DNA from: Nitratireductor alexandrii | GTDB lineage: Bacteria > Pseudomonadota > Alphaproteobacteria > Rhizobiales > Rhizobiaceae | Direction: 5' to 3' | DNA: 64,000 bases | NCBI RefSeq assembly: GCF_004000215.1 | Contig: NZ_RBVY01000001.1 | Location: 248,001-312,000 of the forward strand | Shown: positions 44,475 to 52,458 of the stretch, in pieces | How positions within the stretch are numbered: position 1 is the first letter of the stretch | Layout of the letters: every line of letters starts with the position of its first letter | The notes under the pieces: generated by a model | Databases searched by the model: none | Told to the model about the DNA's origin: nothing | What the model saw: only the letters and a program-made list of their open reading frames with translations | Made by a program: the position numbers and the translations under genes

Positions 44475-44499
44475 GCCTTAACGTTAAGGCAAAGTAAAC
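44475..44499 (+). promoter_or_regulatory. Palindrome overlapping a candidate CtrA box upstream of the coiled-coil gene
   Basis: GCCTTAACGTTAAGGC (44475-44490) is a perfect 16-base palindrome. Its right half starts TTAA-GGCAAAG-TAAAC (44484-44499), one base from the CtrA consensus TTAA-N7-TTAAC. The box is 86 bases before the TTG start at 44586. The box near ctrA at 41164 has the same TTAAGGC...GTAAA form. There is no T-run, so it is not a terminator for eipA. Confidence 0.62.
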
Positions 44500-44585
44500 G
44501 CGCATGCACTATGGATCGTGACGACGCCGTCGTGGCATCTTGCCTGCGTGCAATCGCGACTTGAAGCTTGGCAGGGCGGCCGGTC

Positions 44586-45827
44586 TTGATCGAATCCACA
44601 CTGTTCTTCTCACTGGGTTTTTTGTGCGCGGCCTTTCTCGCGCTGATGATCGCGCCCGCGCTGTGGCGGCGCGCCGTCGCGCTGACCCGAAAACGGATCG
44701 AGGCGTCGGTGCCTTTGACGCTGGGCGAGATCGAGGCCGACAAGGATCGCATGCGCGCGGAGTTCGCCATGTCGACCCGGCGTCTGGAAATGAGCATTCA
44801 GACGTTCCGCGACAAGGCCGCCAACCAGATCATCGAAATCAACCGCAATCACGAGCAGCTCAAGAAACTGGCTGCCGAGCGCGCGGAGAAGAACGATGCG
44901 ATCACCGCGCTGGAAAAGCAGGCCGGCGAGCTGCGCGACGAGTTGCGCCAGCGTGAGGACCGCCTGCAGCGCCTCGGCGAGCGGCTGGCGGAGACCGAGC
45001 GCGATATCGAGGACAAGGCGGTCGAGCTCGACAAGCTCGGACGCATGTATGACGAGGCCAGCCTGACCGCCAGCAACCGACAGATCGAACTGGTCGCGCG
45101 CGAAGCGGATTTCGAGCGCGTCTCCGGCGACGTCGGCACCCTGCGCGAGCAGCGGAAGGACGCCGAGCGGCGCCTGCGCGAGGCGGTCGCCGAAAGCAAG
45201 AGTTTGCAGGACAGCCTGCGGGCGGAGAAGAAGAAGAGCGGCGGGTTGGAAAAGAAGCTGGAGCGACTGACCACGACGTTGAGCGATCGCGAAGACAAGC
45301 TCGACCGGCGCGAGAAGGAACTCGCCCGGCTGCGCGGGCAGCTCAAGGGCTCGTCCAAGACGGAAAGCGATCTCAGTGCCGAGCTTGCCGAATCGGAAAA
45401 GAACCGGGTCCAACTCGAAGCCGAAATCGCCGATCTGACATTGCAGATGTCGACGCTGCTGTCGGGAGCGACCGGCGGCGATGTCGAGAAGGCGGTTGCC
45501 AGGGTCGACGAGCAGCGCGCCCGGCTCGAGGAACGCATGAAACTCGTCTTGCGCGAAAACCGCAAGCTCAAAACCGAATTGTCGACCCATGCGCGCGCCC
45601 GCTCCGACGATTGGGACGAGCAGCGTCGCGAAAACGCGCTGCTGCGCGAGCAGATCAACGATCTCGCCGCCGAAGTTGTCAAGCTGACCGAGATGCTCGA
45701 TGGCCCCGACTCGCCGATCGGCGAGGAACTGGCCAAGGCCGGCGAAGGGACGCCGTCCAAGGGGGCGCCGGCGACCAGCCTCGCCGAGCGTGTACGCGCC
45801 CTGAAGGAAGCGGCCTCAGTCCGCTGA
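44586..45827 (+). CDS. Membrane-anchored long coiled-coil protein, function unknown
   Basis: The 413-aa protein begins with one N-terminal membrane helix (STLFFSLGFLCAAFLALMIAPALW, about residues 4-27), then a near-continuous charged coiled coil from about residue 70 to 370 (for example LEKQAGELRDELRQREDRLQRLGERLAETERDIEDKAVELDKLGRMY), ending in a short tail SLAERVRALKEAASVR. The topology suggests an inner-membrane anchor with a long cytoplasmic rod. It starts at TTG 44586. It follows eipA and has a CtrA box, which suggests a cell-cycle or envelope-scaffold job; no enzymatic motif is visible. Its last 12 bases overlap the convergent TrmH gene. Confidence 0.82.
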   Translation: MIESTLFFSLGFLCAAFLALMIAPALWRRAVALTRKRIEASVPLTLGEIEADKDRMRAEFAMSTRRLEMSIQTFRDKAANQIIEINRNHEQLKKLAAERAEKNDAITALEKQAGELRDELRQREDRLQRLGERLAETERDIEDKAVELDKLGRMYDEASLTASNRQIELVAREADFERVSGDVGTLREQRKDAERRLREAVAESKSLQDSLRAEKKKSGGLEKKLERLTTTLSDREDKLDRREKELARLRGQLKGSSKTESDLSAELAESEKNRVQLEAEIADLTLQMSTLLSGATGGDVEKAVARVDEQRARLEERMKLVLRENRKLKTELSTHARARSDDWDEQRRENALLREQINDLAAEVVKLTEMLDGPDSPIGEELAKAGEGTPSKGAPATSLAERVRALKEAASVR

Positions 45828-46634
45828 GCCCGCGCCGTGCCAGAGCCGGTGCAGGGCGATGGCGGAGGCGGCGGCCACGTTCAGGCTGTCGAAACTGTCC
45901 GACATCGGGATGCGCACCGTGCGCATCGAGCGCATGACCGGTTCCGGCAGTCCGGGACCCTCGCTGCCGAAAAACAGCGCCCGACGCCGGTTGGGCCGGT
46001 ATGCGCCGATGGCCGTGCCGCCGGACGGTGACAAGGCCAGGCAGTCGAAGCCGTTTCCGGAAAGACGGTCGACTATCTCCTCCACGGCACCGGCCCGCAC
46101 GAACGGCACCTTCAGCGCCGCGCCGACCGAGACCCGGATCGCCTTGCGGTAGAGCGGGTCGCCCGCGGTTTCGTCGAGAACGATCAGGTCGGCTTCGAAG
46201 GCGGCGGCGTTGCGGAAGATGGCGCCGATATTGTCGTGATTGGCAAGCCCGGCCAACACGACCACCAGCGCGTTGTCTCCGAGCGCGCCGAGTGCCGTAT
46301 CTAGGTCGCGCGCCGGGCCCCGGCGGCCGAGCCCCAGAATGCCACGATGGACGTGGAAGCCCGCCACCGCGTCGAGCACGGCGGCCGGACAGACATAGGC
46401 CGGCACGCCGTCGGGCGCGGCCTCGATCAGCCCGGCGACACCGGCGAGCCGGTTTTCCAGCAAGAGCAGCGATTCGGTCTCGAACCGGCTTTGGCGCAAC
46501 AGGACGTTGAGCACCACCTTGCCTTCGGCGATGAAACGGCCCTGCCGGCCGACCAAATCGCGTTCGCGGATGTCGCGATAGGCGGCGAGCCGGGGATCGG
46601 CCGGATCGTCGACGGGAATGATCTGGGCTGGCAT
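45816..46634 (-). CDS. TrmH/SpoU-family RNA 2'-O-methyltransferase
   Basis: The 272-aa protein has an N-terminal substrate-binding region and the SPOUT knot motifs: motif 1 LANHDNIGAIFRNAAAFEAD with the catalytic Arg, motif 2 ALFFGSEGPGLPEPV, and motif 3 RIPMSDSFDSLNVAAASAIAL. It methylates a ribose in tRNA or rRNA; the exact position cannot be read from the sequence. Starts MPAQIIPVDDPADPRL at 46634. Confidence 0.93.
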   Translation of the reverse strand: MPAQIIPVDDPADPRLAAYRDIRERDLVGRQGRFIAEGKVVLNVLLRQSRFETESLLLLENRLAGVAGLIEAAPDGVPAYVCPAAVLDAVAGFHVHRGILGLGRRGPARDLDTALGALGDNALVVVLAGLANHDNIGAIFRNAAAFEADLIVLDETAGDPLYRKAIRVSVGAALKVPFVRAGAVEEIVDRLSGNGFDCLALSPSGGTAIGAYRPNRRRALFFGSEGPGLPEPVMRSMRTVRIPMSDSFDSLNVAAASAIALHRLWHGAGSAD

Positions 46635-46755
46635 GCGGGGAGATCCGGAATCGGTAGCAAAATCCGATCATCGGCCAAATCGGCAAAACTGTGAACCGGG
46701 CCCGTCGCGCCGGAGTGCCTATGCTGGGGCGCCTAAGCCGGGGCATTTGAGCCGG

Positions 46756-47079
46756 TCAGCGCTGCTCGGAAACCGCGCTCTCGTCTTCGTCTGCGAAAAT
46801 GTCGTCGAGGGCCTTGAACAACCTTCTAACGTCGTCGGACCCGCAGGAATAGTAGATGGTCTGCTTGTCGCGGCGCGTGTGCACTAGACCGAGATTGCGC
46901 AGGCGCGCCAGATGCTGCGAGAGCGCGGACTGGCTGAGCCCGACCTTTGAGGCGATCACCCCGACCGGCAATTCGCGCCCGAGGATTTCGCACATGATCT
47001 GTATTCGCTTGCTGTTTGCGAAAGCGGTTAGGAATTCTGCTGCGGTGTCGGCATGAGCCAAGAGTTGTACTGGTGCCAA
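46756..47079 (-). CDS. ArsR-family regulator, NolR-like
   Basis: The 107-aa winged-helix protein has SKRIQIMCEILGRELPVGVIASKVGLSQSALSQHLARLRNLGLVHTRRDKQTIYYSC. It lacks the metal-binding Cys pairs of arsenic or cadmium sensors and closely follows the NolR/SdpR-like group of rhizobial regulators. The start is TTG at 47079, chosen because GGAGG lies just upstream; starts further up have no ribosome site. It has no obvious target operon next to it. Confidence 0.87.
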   Translation of the reverse strand: MAPVQLLAHADTAAEFLTAFANSKRIQIMCEILGRELPVGVIASKVGLSQSALSQHLARLRNLGLVHTRRDKQTIYYSCGSDDVRRLFKALDDIFADEDESAVSEQR

Positions 47080-47247
47080 TGTCCGCCTCCTGCGAGGGGA
47101 TTGATCTGATCGTTGTTTCAGGAAGCCAGGATCGGAAAACGATCCAACCGGGTGCCCCATACCCAGCCGTTACCCCCTGTATCAATGAAGTTAGTCCAGA
47201 TTCGTAGCGGACGAAAGCGCAGGTGCGTCAAATAATGCCGCTTGGCC

Positions 47248-48027
47248 TCACGAAGTCGTGGATGCGTCGTGGTTACGCGCCGTTTTTGCCATGTCGACAA
47301 GCACGCCGCGCAAATCGGCGGCGTCCGCCAGCGGGCTGGCGAAGAAAATCCGCCGGCTCTCGTCGCCGGCGGCGATATCCAGCCCTTCGGCATCGATGCC
47401 GGTCAAAAGCCAGGCGCGCCGGTCCTTGACGCCGGCGAAATGGCGGGCATAGGCCGCGACCGCGTCGCCGTGGTCGGCGTTCATGTGGTCGATCGCGCCC
47501 TGTTCGGTATCGGCGAGGGCCGCATTGGCGGAATGGTCGGCGACGAGGTCGGCCCGCGCCAGGACATAGGCCCTGGCAAAACCGCCATTCAGGCTGGCGC
47601 CCTGGGGGGCAAGCCTGAAAAAGGAAAAATCGCCGAAATCGGCATAAAGCTTCGCTTTCGGATGCCGGTTGAGGTAGCGGCGGCGGGCGCGCGTGCCCTC
47701 TGGGGCGTTGCGGTCGAGCTTTTCGGCGCGACAGCTAAGCGTGATGCGCGGATGGGCGAGCGGGTCGCCCTTGCCTGGCTCGCCGAGCAGCAACGAGCAG
47801 CGCGGATCGGCCATCAGCCCGGCGGTATGGCCGGACAAGGCCGAGACCAGGATCAGCGGCGTACCGTCAAGATCGGTCGCCGTCGCCACCCGGCTGGCCG
47901 AGGGCGCTCCGGTCTTTGGGTCGAGCACGGCCAGCGCGCCGAAGCGGGCCGTGCGGATCAGCGTGCTGGCGAGCCGGATCGATGCGGCATCGGTTTCACG
48001 GATCGGATCGAATTTCTTCTCGGTCAT
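47248..48027 (-). CDS. HugZ-like pyridoxamine 5'-phosphate oxidase-fold protein
   Basis: The 259-aa protein combines a split-barrel PNPOx-like domain (ARFGALAVLDPKTGAPSASRVATATDLDGTPLILVSALSGHTAGLMADPRCSLLLG) with a C-terminal DUF2470-type domain around AIDHMNADHGDAVAAYARHF, as in HugZ heme-degrading proteins. HugZ opens heme to release iron. It lies 36 bases behind the CoA-transferase gene on the same strand but its function seems unrelated. Start ATG at 48027. Confidence 0.87.
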   Translation of the reverse strand: MTEKKFDPIRETDAASIRLASTLIRTARFGALAVLDPKTGAPSASRVATATDLDGTPLILVSALSGHTAGLMADPRCSLLLGEPGKGDPLAHPRITLSCRAEKLDRNAPEGTRARRRYLNRHPKAKLYADFGDFSFFRLAPQGASLNGGFARAYVLARADLVADHSANAALADTEQGAIDHMNADHGDAVAAYARHFAGVKDRRAWLLTGIDAEGLDIAAGDESRRIFFASPLADAADLRGVLVDMAKTARNHDASTTS

Positions 48028-48063
48028 TTTTGTCCCGCGAAGCGGTCGCATTGTTGCTGCCGT

Positions 48064-49221
48064 TCATGCATCGAGAATGCCCGCGTCGACAAGAGGGGCG
48101 GCTCTGGCCGCCTCGATGCCGAAATCGCCCAAAATAGCGGCGGCAGGCCGTTTGGCCACCGGCCCGCGCGGCGCGGACGGGGTTTCGGAGAAGCGGGGAG
48201 CGGGGCCGGGCCGAGTCAGGCCGCCGGTCTTGATATGGGTCGCCCGCGCCCGGTTGTGCGGATGCGTCGGCGCTTCGGCAAGCGACAGCACCGGCGCCAC
48301 GCAGGCGTCGCTGTCTTCGAACAGGGCCGCCCAGTGGTCGCGGGATTTGGATTTCAGCCTGGCGGCGATCGCGGCGCGCATCTCGTCCCAGCGCGCGGTG
48401 TCGTACTGCGCCTTGGCCAGGCCCTCCGCGAGCGGCAGCAGGCGCGCGAATTCGGCGAAGAATTGCGGCTCCAGACAGGCGACGGCGACATGTTTGTCAT
48501 CGGCCGTCTCGTAGGTGTCGTAGAACGGGCAGCCGGAATCGAGCAGATTGGCGCCGCGTCTGGCCTGCCAGATGCCGGCCGCCATGAAGGCGAAGAACGG
48601 TGCCGCGAGCATGGAGGCGCCGTCGATCATCGCCGCGTCCACAACCTGGCCTTTGCCGGTGCGCCCCCGCGCCACCAAGGCGGCCAGCACGCCCGCGATC
48701 AGAAACATCGTCCCGCCGCCATAGTCGGCGACGAGGTTGAGGGGAGGCAGCGGCTTGCCGTTTCTGGGACCGATCGCGTGCAGGACGCCGGACAGGGCCA
48801 GATAGGTCAGGTCGTGCCCGGCCCGTCCGGCGAGCGGCCCGTCCTGACCGAAACCGGTCATGCGCCCATAGACGAGCCCGGCATTGTCGGCGCACAGCAC
48901 GTCCGGCCCCAACCCCAGCCGTTCCATGACGCCGGGTCGGTAGCCTTCGATGACGATGTCGGCGCCGGCGGCGAGGCGGCGCACCAGTGCCACGCCCTCG
49001 GCGTGTTTGAGATCGATCTTGAGCGTGTCGCGGCCGTGGCGGTCGAGATCGAAGGCCTCCGGGATGCTCAGGAACGGGCGCCCGGCGCGCAGACGCTCGA
49101 CGCGCAGGACCTGCGCCCCCATTTCGGCGAGCAGGAGGCCGGCGAGCGGTACCGGGCCGATCCCCGCCATCTCGACGACCTTGAGGCCGGCGAGCGGTCC
49201 GGTGCGCTGCGTGACCTCCAT
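48064..49221 (-). CDS. CaiB/BaiF-family CoA transferase, AMACR-like
   Basis: The 385-aa class III CoA-transferase-family protein opens with GPLAGLKVVEMAGIGPVPLAGLLLAEMGAQVLRVER and has GRDTLKIDLKHAEG and MTGFGQDGPLAGRAGHDLTYLALSG, where the catalytic Asp of the family sits. The opening and overall pattern fit alpha-methylacyl-CoA racemases. With the SDR gene 16 bases upstream it suggests a branched-chain or methyl-branched acyl-CoA step. Confidence 0.9.
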   Translation of the reverse strand: MEVTQRTGPLAGLKVVEMAGIGPVPLAGLLLAEMGAQVLRVERLRAGRPFLSIPEAFDLDRHGRDTLKIDLKHAEGVALVRRLAAGADIVIEGYRPGVMERLGLGPDVLCADNAGLVYGRMTGFGQDGPLAGRAGHDLTYLALSGVLHAIGPRNGKPLPPLNLVADYGGGTMFLIAGVLAALVARGRTGKGQVVDAAMIDGASMLAAPFFAFMAAGIWQARRGANLLDSGCPFYDTYETADDKHVAVACLEPQFFAEFARLLPLAEGLAKAQYDTARWDEMRAAIAARLKSKSRDHWAALFEDSDACVAPVLSLAEAPTHPHNRARATHIKTGGLTRPGPAPRFSETPSAPRGPVAKRPAAAILGDFGIEAARAAPLVDAGILDA

Positions 49222-49237
49222 CGCCCGCCGCTCCGGT

Positions 49238-49999
49238 TCAGCGGGGCGCCATGCGGATCGCGCCGTCGAGGCGGATGGTCTCGCCGTTGAGCATCTGGTT
49301 GTCCACGATGTGGCAGGCGAGCGCGGCATATTCCGAAGGCTCGCCCAGGCGCGGCGGGAAGGGCACCTGCTGACCGAGCGATTGCTGCGCCTCTTCCGGC
49401 AGGCCCGCCATCATCGGGGTGCGGAAAATGCCTGGCGCGATCGTGCACACCCTGATGCCGGCGCGCGACAGGTCGCGCGCAACCGGCAGGGTCAGGCCGA
49501 CCACGCCGCCCTTGGAGGAGGAGTAGGCTACCTGGCCGACCTGCCCGTCGAACGCCGCCACGGACGCGGTGTTGATGATCACGCCGCGCTCGCCGCCGTC
49601 GAGCGGCTCCAGCTTCTCGCAGCGCACGGCGAAAAGCCGGATCATATTGAACGTGCCGATCAGATTGACTTCGATCACCTTGCGATAGGCGTCGAGCGAA
49701 TGCGCGCCCTCCTTGCCGGTGGTCTTCATGGCAATCGCGATGCCGGCGCAATTGACCAGGATGCGCGGCCCGCCCAGCGTGTCGGCCACCTCCGCGATCG
49801 CGGCTTCTCCGCTCTCGGCGCTGGAAACGTCGCAGCGCACCGCGATGCCGCCGAGTTCGTCGGCGACTTTTTGCGCGCGCTCCATGCCGACGTCGAGAAT
49901 GGCGATCTTGGCGCCCTTGGCGGCGAGCGCCCTTGCCGTCGCCTCGCCCAGTCCCGAGCCGCCGCCTGTGACGATCGCAATCTCGCCCGATGGGTTCAT
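49238..49999 (-). CDS. Short-chain dehydrogenase, 3-hydroxyacyl-CoA dehydrogenase type 2-like
   Basis: The 253-aa SDR has the NAD-binding [24 protein letters not shown] ([13 protein letters not shown]), catalytic Ser in [13 protein letters not shown] and YxxxK in [13 protein letters not shown]. Similarity to the HSD17B10 (type II 3-hydroxyacyl-CoA dehydrogenase) group is suggested by [25 protein letters not shown]. It is the first gene of a unit with the CoA-transferase. ATG 49999 has ribosome site GGAGGAAA. The 257 bases beyond it to 50256 show nothing that I can support. Confidence 0.9.
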   Translation of the reverse strand: MNPSGEIAIVTGGGSGLGEATARALAAKGAKIAILDVGMERAQKVADELGGIAVRCDVSSAESGEAAIAEVADTLGGPRILVNCAGIAIAMKTTGKEGAHSLDAYRKVIEVNLIGTFNMIRLFAVRCEKLEPLDGGERGVIINTASVAAFDGQVGQVAYSSSKGGVVGLTLPVARDLSRAGIRVCTIAPGIFRTPMMAGLPEEAQQSLGQQVPFPPRLGEPSEYAALACHIVDNQMLNGETIRLDGAIRMAPR

Positions 50000-50256
50000 G
50001 GTGAGTTTCCTCCAATAATGTTATGAAATAGAACCATCCAGTCTCATCGTAGCGCCGGCCGAGGCGGCTGCGCAAGCCGGGCGGCGACAGTGCGGTCGAT
50101 TGCGGTGACGATCAAGCGGAAAAAGCGGATCGGGCGGGGCGGTTCCGACGAAATCTATGAAGCCCGTCATCGCGCGGCCCTGGCGCCAAACGGCGCGACG
50201 CGCCGAGACTTTATCGTCCGTGCGCGCCGCGCTCCCCTCGGATGATCGGGCTTCCG

Positions 50257-51108
50257 TCAGCCCGGCGACATGCCGCGCAGCCGCTCATTGCGGCGCCGGA
50301 TCATTTCCAGCGTGCTCAAGAGCAGGATCGACAGCGCCACCAGCAGGCTCGCGAGCGCCAGGATCGTCGGGCTGATTTCCTCGCGCAGGCCGGAGAACAT
50401 CCGCACCGTCATCGGCGTCTGTTCCGGGCCGGCCATGAAGTTGACGATGACGACTTCGTCGAGCGAGGTGACAAAGGCAAACAGCGCGCCGGAGATCACG
50501 CCGGGCAAAAGCAGCGGCAGGATCACCTTGAAGAAGGTGCGCGTCTGGTTGGCACCGAGGCTTTGCGAGGCGCGGATCAGCGTCTCGTTGAAGCCGGCGA
50601 GCGAGGCCGTCACGGTCAGCACCACGAACGGCGTGCCGAGCACGACATGGCTGAGGATGATGCCGGGGAAGGTCTGTGACAGGCCGGCGCGGGCGAAAAA
50701 GCTGAACAAGGCGGCGGCCGTGATGATCAACGGCACGATCATCGGCGAGATCAGCACGGCGGTGATCAAGCCGCGTGCCGGCATGCTGGGCCGGTTCAGC
50801 CCGAGCGCTGCCAGCGTGCCGAGCGCGGTCGCCAGGATCGTCGAGGCGATCGAGATGATGAAGGAATTGCGGATCGAACTCATCCATTCCGTCGAACCGA
50901 ACAGATTGTTGAACCAGCGCAGGGAATAGCCGTCCGGATTAAAGGTCAGCATCTCGCGCGTGAAGGTGAAATAGGGTTCGGCGTTGAAGGCGAGCGGAAT
51001 GATGACGATGATCGGCGCGATCAGGAAAAAGAAGATCAGCCCGCAGATAATATTGAAGGCGTAGTGCCAGATGCGCTCGACCGGCGTTGCGTATGACGGC
51101 AGGGCCAT
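50257..51108 (-). CDS. Polyamine-type ABC transporter permease, PotC type
   Basis: The 283-aa protein has six membrane segments and an EAA loop around LAGFNETLIRASQSLGANQTRTFFKVILPLL. The pattern (IWHYAFNIICGLIFFFLIAPIIVIIPLAF at the start) is that of PotC/YdcV permeases. It is the last gene of the four-gene importer operon and follows PotB by 9 bases. Confidence 0.93.
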   Translation of the reverse strand: MALPSYATPVERIWHYAFNIICGLIFFFLIAPIIVIIPLAFNAEPYFTFTREMLTFNPDGYSLRWFNNLFGSTEWMSSIRNSFIISIASTILATALGTLAALGLNRPSMPARGLITAVLISPMIVPLIITAAALFSFFARAGLSQTFPGIILSHVVLGTPFVVLTVTASLAGFNETLIRASQSLGANQTRTFFKVILPLLLPGVISGALFAFVTSLDEVVIVNFMAGPEQTPMTVRMFSGLREEISPTILALASLLVALSILLLSTLEMIRRRNERLRGMSPG

Positions 51109-51117
51109 GGGTGCCTC

Positions 51118-52383
51118 CTATCCGAACTTCAACCGGTCGACGCCGACCAGCTTGTTGAACACCCAGTACACGATCAGCACCGCGACCAGCAGGATGGTGG
51201 CCAGCGCGGCCGCCAGCTTGAGCTGGGCGCTCGATCCCTGCATGTTCTGCGCGATCAGGTTGGAGATGAAGATGCCGCTGTCGCCGCCTACCAGGGCCGG
51301 CGTGATATAGTAGCCGATCGCCAGGATGAACACGAGAATGCAGCCGGCCGCCAGGCCCGGAATGGTGAGCGGGAAATAGACCCGCCACCAGGCGCGGAAC
51401 GGATGCGCACCGAGCGATTTCGCCGCCCTGAGGTAGCTCGGCGGGATGGTCTTCATCACCGAATAGAGCGGCAGCACCATGAAGGGCAGGAGGATATGCG
51501 TCATGGCCACGATCGTGCCGGTTCGGTTGTAGATCATGCGCAGCCGGCCGTCGTCGCCGATAATGCCGACCGCCACCAGCAGCTCATTGATGACGCCCTG
51601 CTGCTGCAACAGCACGATCCATGCCGAGGTGCGCACCAGCAGCGAGGTCCAGAACGGCAGCAGCACCAGGATCAAAAGCAGATTGGCGATCCGCGCCGGC
51701 TGCGTCGCCAGCATGTAGGAGATCGGATAGGCCAGCACCACGCAGATCAGCGTGATCAGGATGCTCATCCAGGCGGTGCGGAAAAACAGCCCCTTATAGA
51801 CCTGGTAGACTTCTGGACGCGGCGCGATCTCGCCCTGGGAATTGTATTCGTAGTCGACGGCCAGCAGATAGTAGGTCGGCGTCAAAAGGCGCGATTCGCG
51901 CTTCAGGATGCGCCACAGTTCCGGATTGGCCCAGTCGGCGTCGGCGTCGAGGAATTTTTCGCGATAGGGCGCCGACCATTCGTCAACCTGGCGGGCGGTG
52001 CGCATCACGGTGCTGCGCGCGCCCGGGATTTCGCGGTTGATACGCGCGGCGGCGCGGCCGATCGTGCGGTTCTCGATGCCGACGATCATGTCGGCGGCCA
52101 TGGCCTGGAACACGGGTTCCGGCGGCACGTCCTGACCGTCCCATTGCTGAAGCGCGGCCGCGGTCTGCGGCAGGTAACCCCGGATCTCGGGATTGTAGAC
52201 CGAGCGCCAGATCATCGCCAGGATCGGCACGACGAACACGATCAAGAGAAAGATCAGCAACGGCGCCACCAGCGCGAAGGCCCGGCGCCTTTCGGCCTTT
52301 TGAGAGCGGCGCAGCGCCTGCTTCAAAGGTGTGCCGTCGGCTGCGAGGATCGGCTCGCGGGAAGTCTTTCGTGACGATGCCAT
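51118..52383 (-). CDS. Polyamine-type ABC transporter permease, PotB type, with large periplasmic insert
   Basis: The 421-aa permease is longer than typical PotB (about 285-315 aa). After the first membrane helix (about residues 35-57) comes a hydrophilic stretch of about 130-150 residues (NPEIRGYLPQTAAAL... to ...APRPEVYQVYKG) before the second helix. The rest is a normal permease with the EAA loop (IPPSYLRAAKSLGAHPFRAWWRVYFPLT). The insert should lie in the periplasm and may help binding-protein docking. Related long PotB proteins are known in Rhizobiales (from memory). Confidence 0.9.
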   Translation of the reverse strand: MASSRKTSREPILAADGTPLKQALRRSQKAERRRAFALVAPLLIFLLIVFVVPILAMIWRSVYNPEIRGYLPQTAAALQQWDGQDVPPEPVFQAMAADMIVGIENRTIGRAAARINREIPGARSTVMRTARQVDEWSAPYREKFLDADADWANPELWRILKRESRLLTPTYYLLAVDYEYNSQGEIAPRPEVYQVYKGLFFRTAWMSILITLICVVLAYPISYMLATQPARIANLLLILVLLPFWTSLLVRTSAWIVLLQQQGVINELLVAVGIIGDDGRLRMIYNRTGTIVAMTHILLPFMVLPLYSVMKTIPPSYLRAAKSLGAHPFRAWWRVYFPLTIPGLAAGCILVFILAIGYYITPALVGGDSGIFISNLIAQNMQGSSAQLKLAAALATILLVAVLIVYWVFNKLVGVDRLKFG

Positions 52384-52422
52384 GGGTCCGTCCGGTCGGG
52401 TTCGGGATGCGGCGGCGAAGCG

Positions 52423-52446
52423 GGCGGGGCGCGCTGGCGCCCCGCC
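52423..52446 (-). other. Perfect intercistronic hairpin between binding-protein and PotB genes
   Basis: GGCGGGGCGC (52423-52432) pairs exactly with GCGCCCCGCC (52437-52446) around a 4-base loop. In the direction of transcription no T-run follows, so it is not an intrinsic terminator; a role in stabilising the upstream binding-protein mRNA is likely. It fills most of the 75-base gap. Confidence 0.65.
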
Positions 52447-52458
52447 GCCGTTTTGGGG

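Noticed and set aside
44475-44490. Palindrome as a terminator of eipA
   Set aside because: No T-run follows, and the stem is AT-rich in its centre. A CtrA-type binding site fits better.
47242-49290. 682-codon open frame on the plus strand
   Set aside because: It lies opposite the HugZ, CoA-transferase and SDR genes, all with conserved motifs. No recognisable domain.
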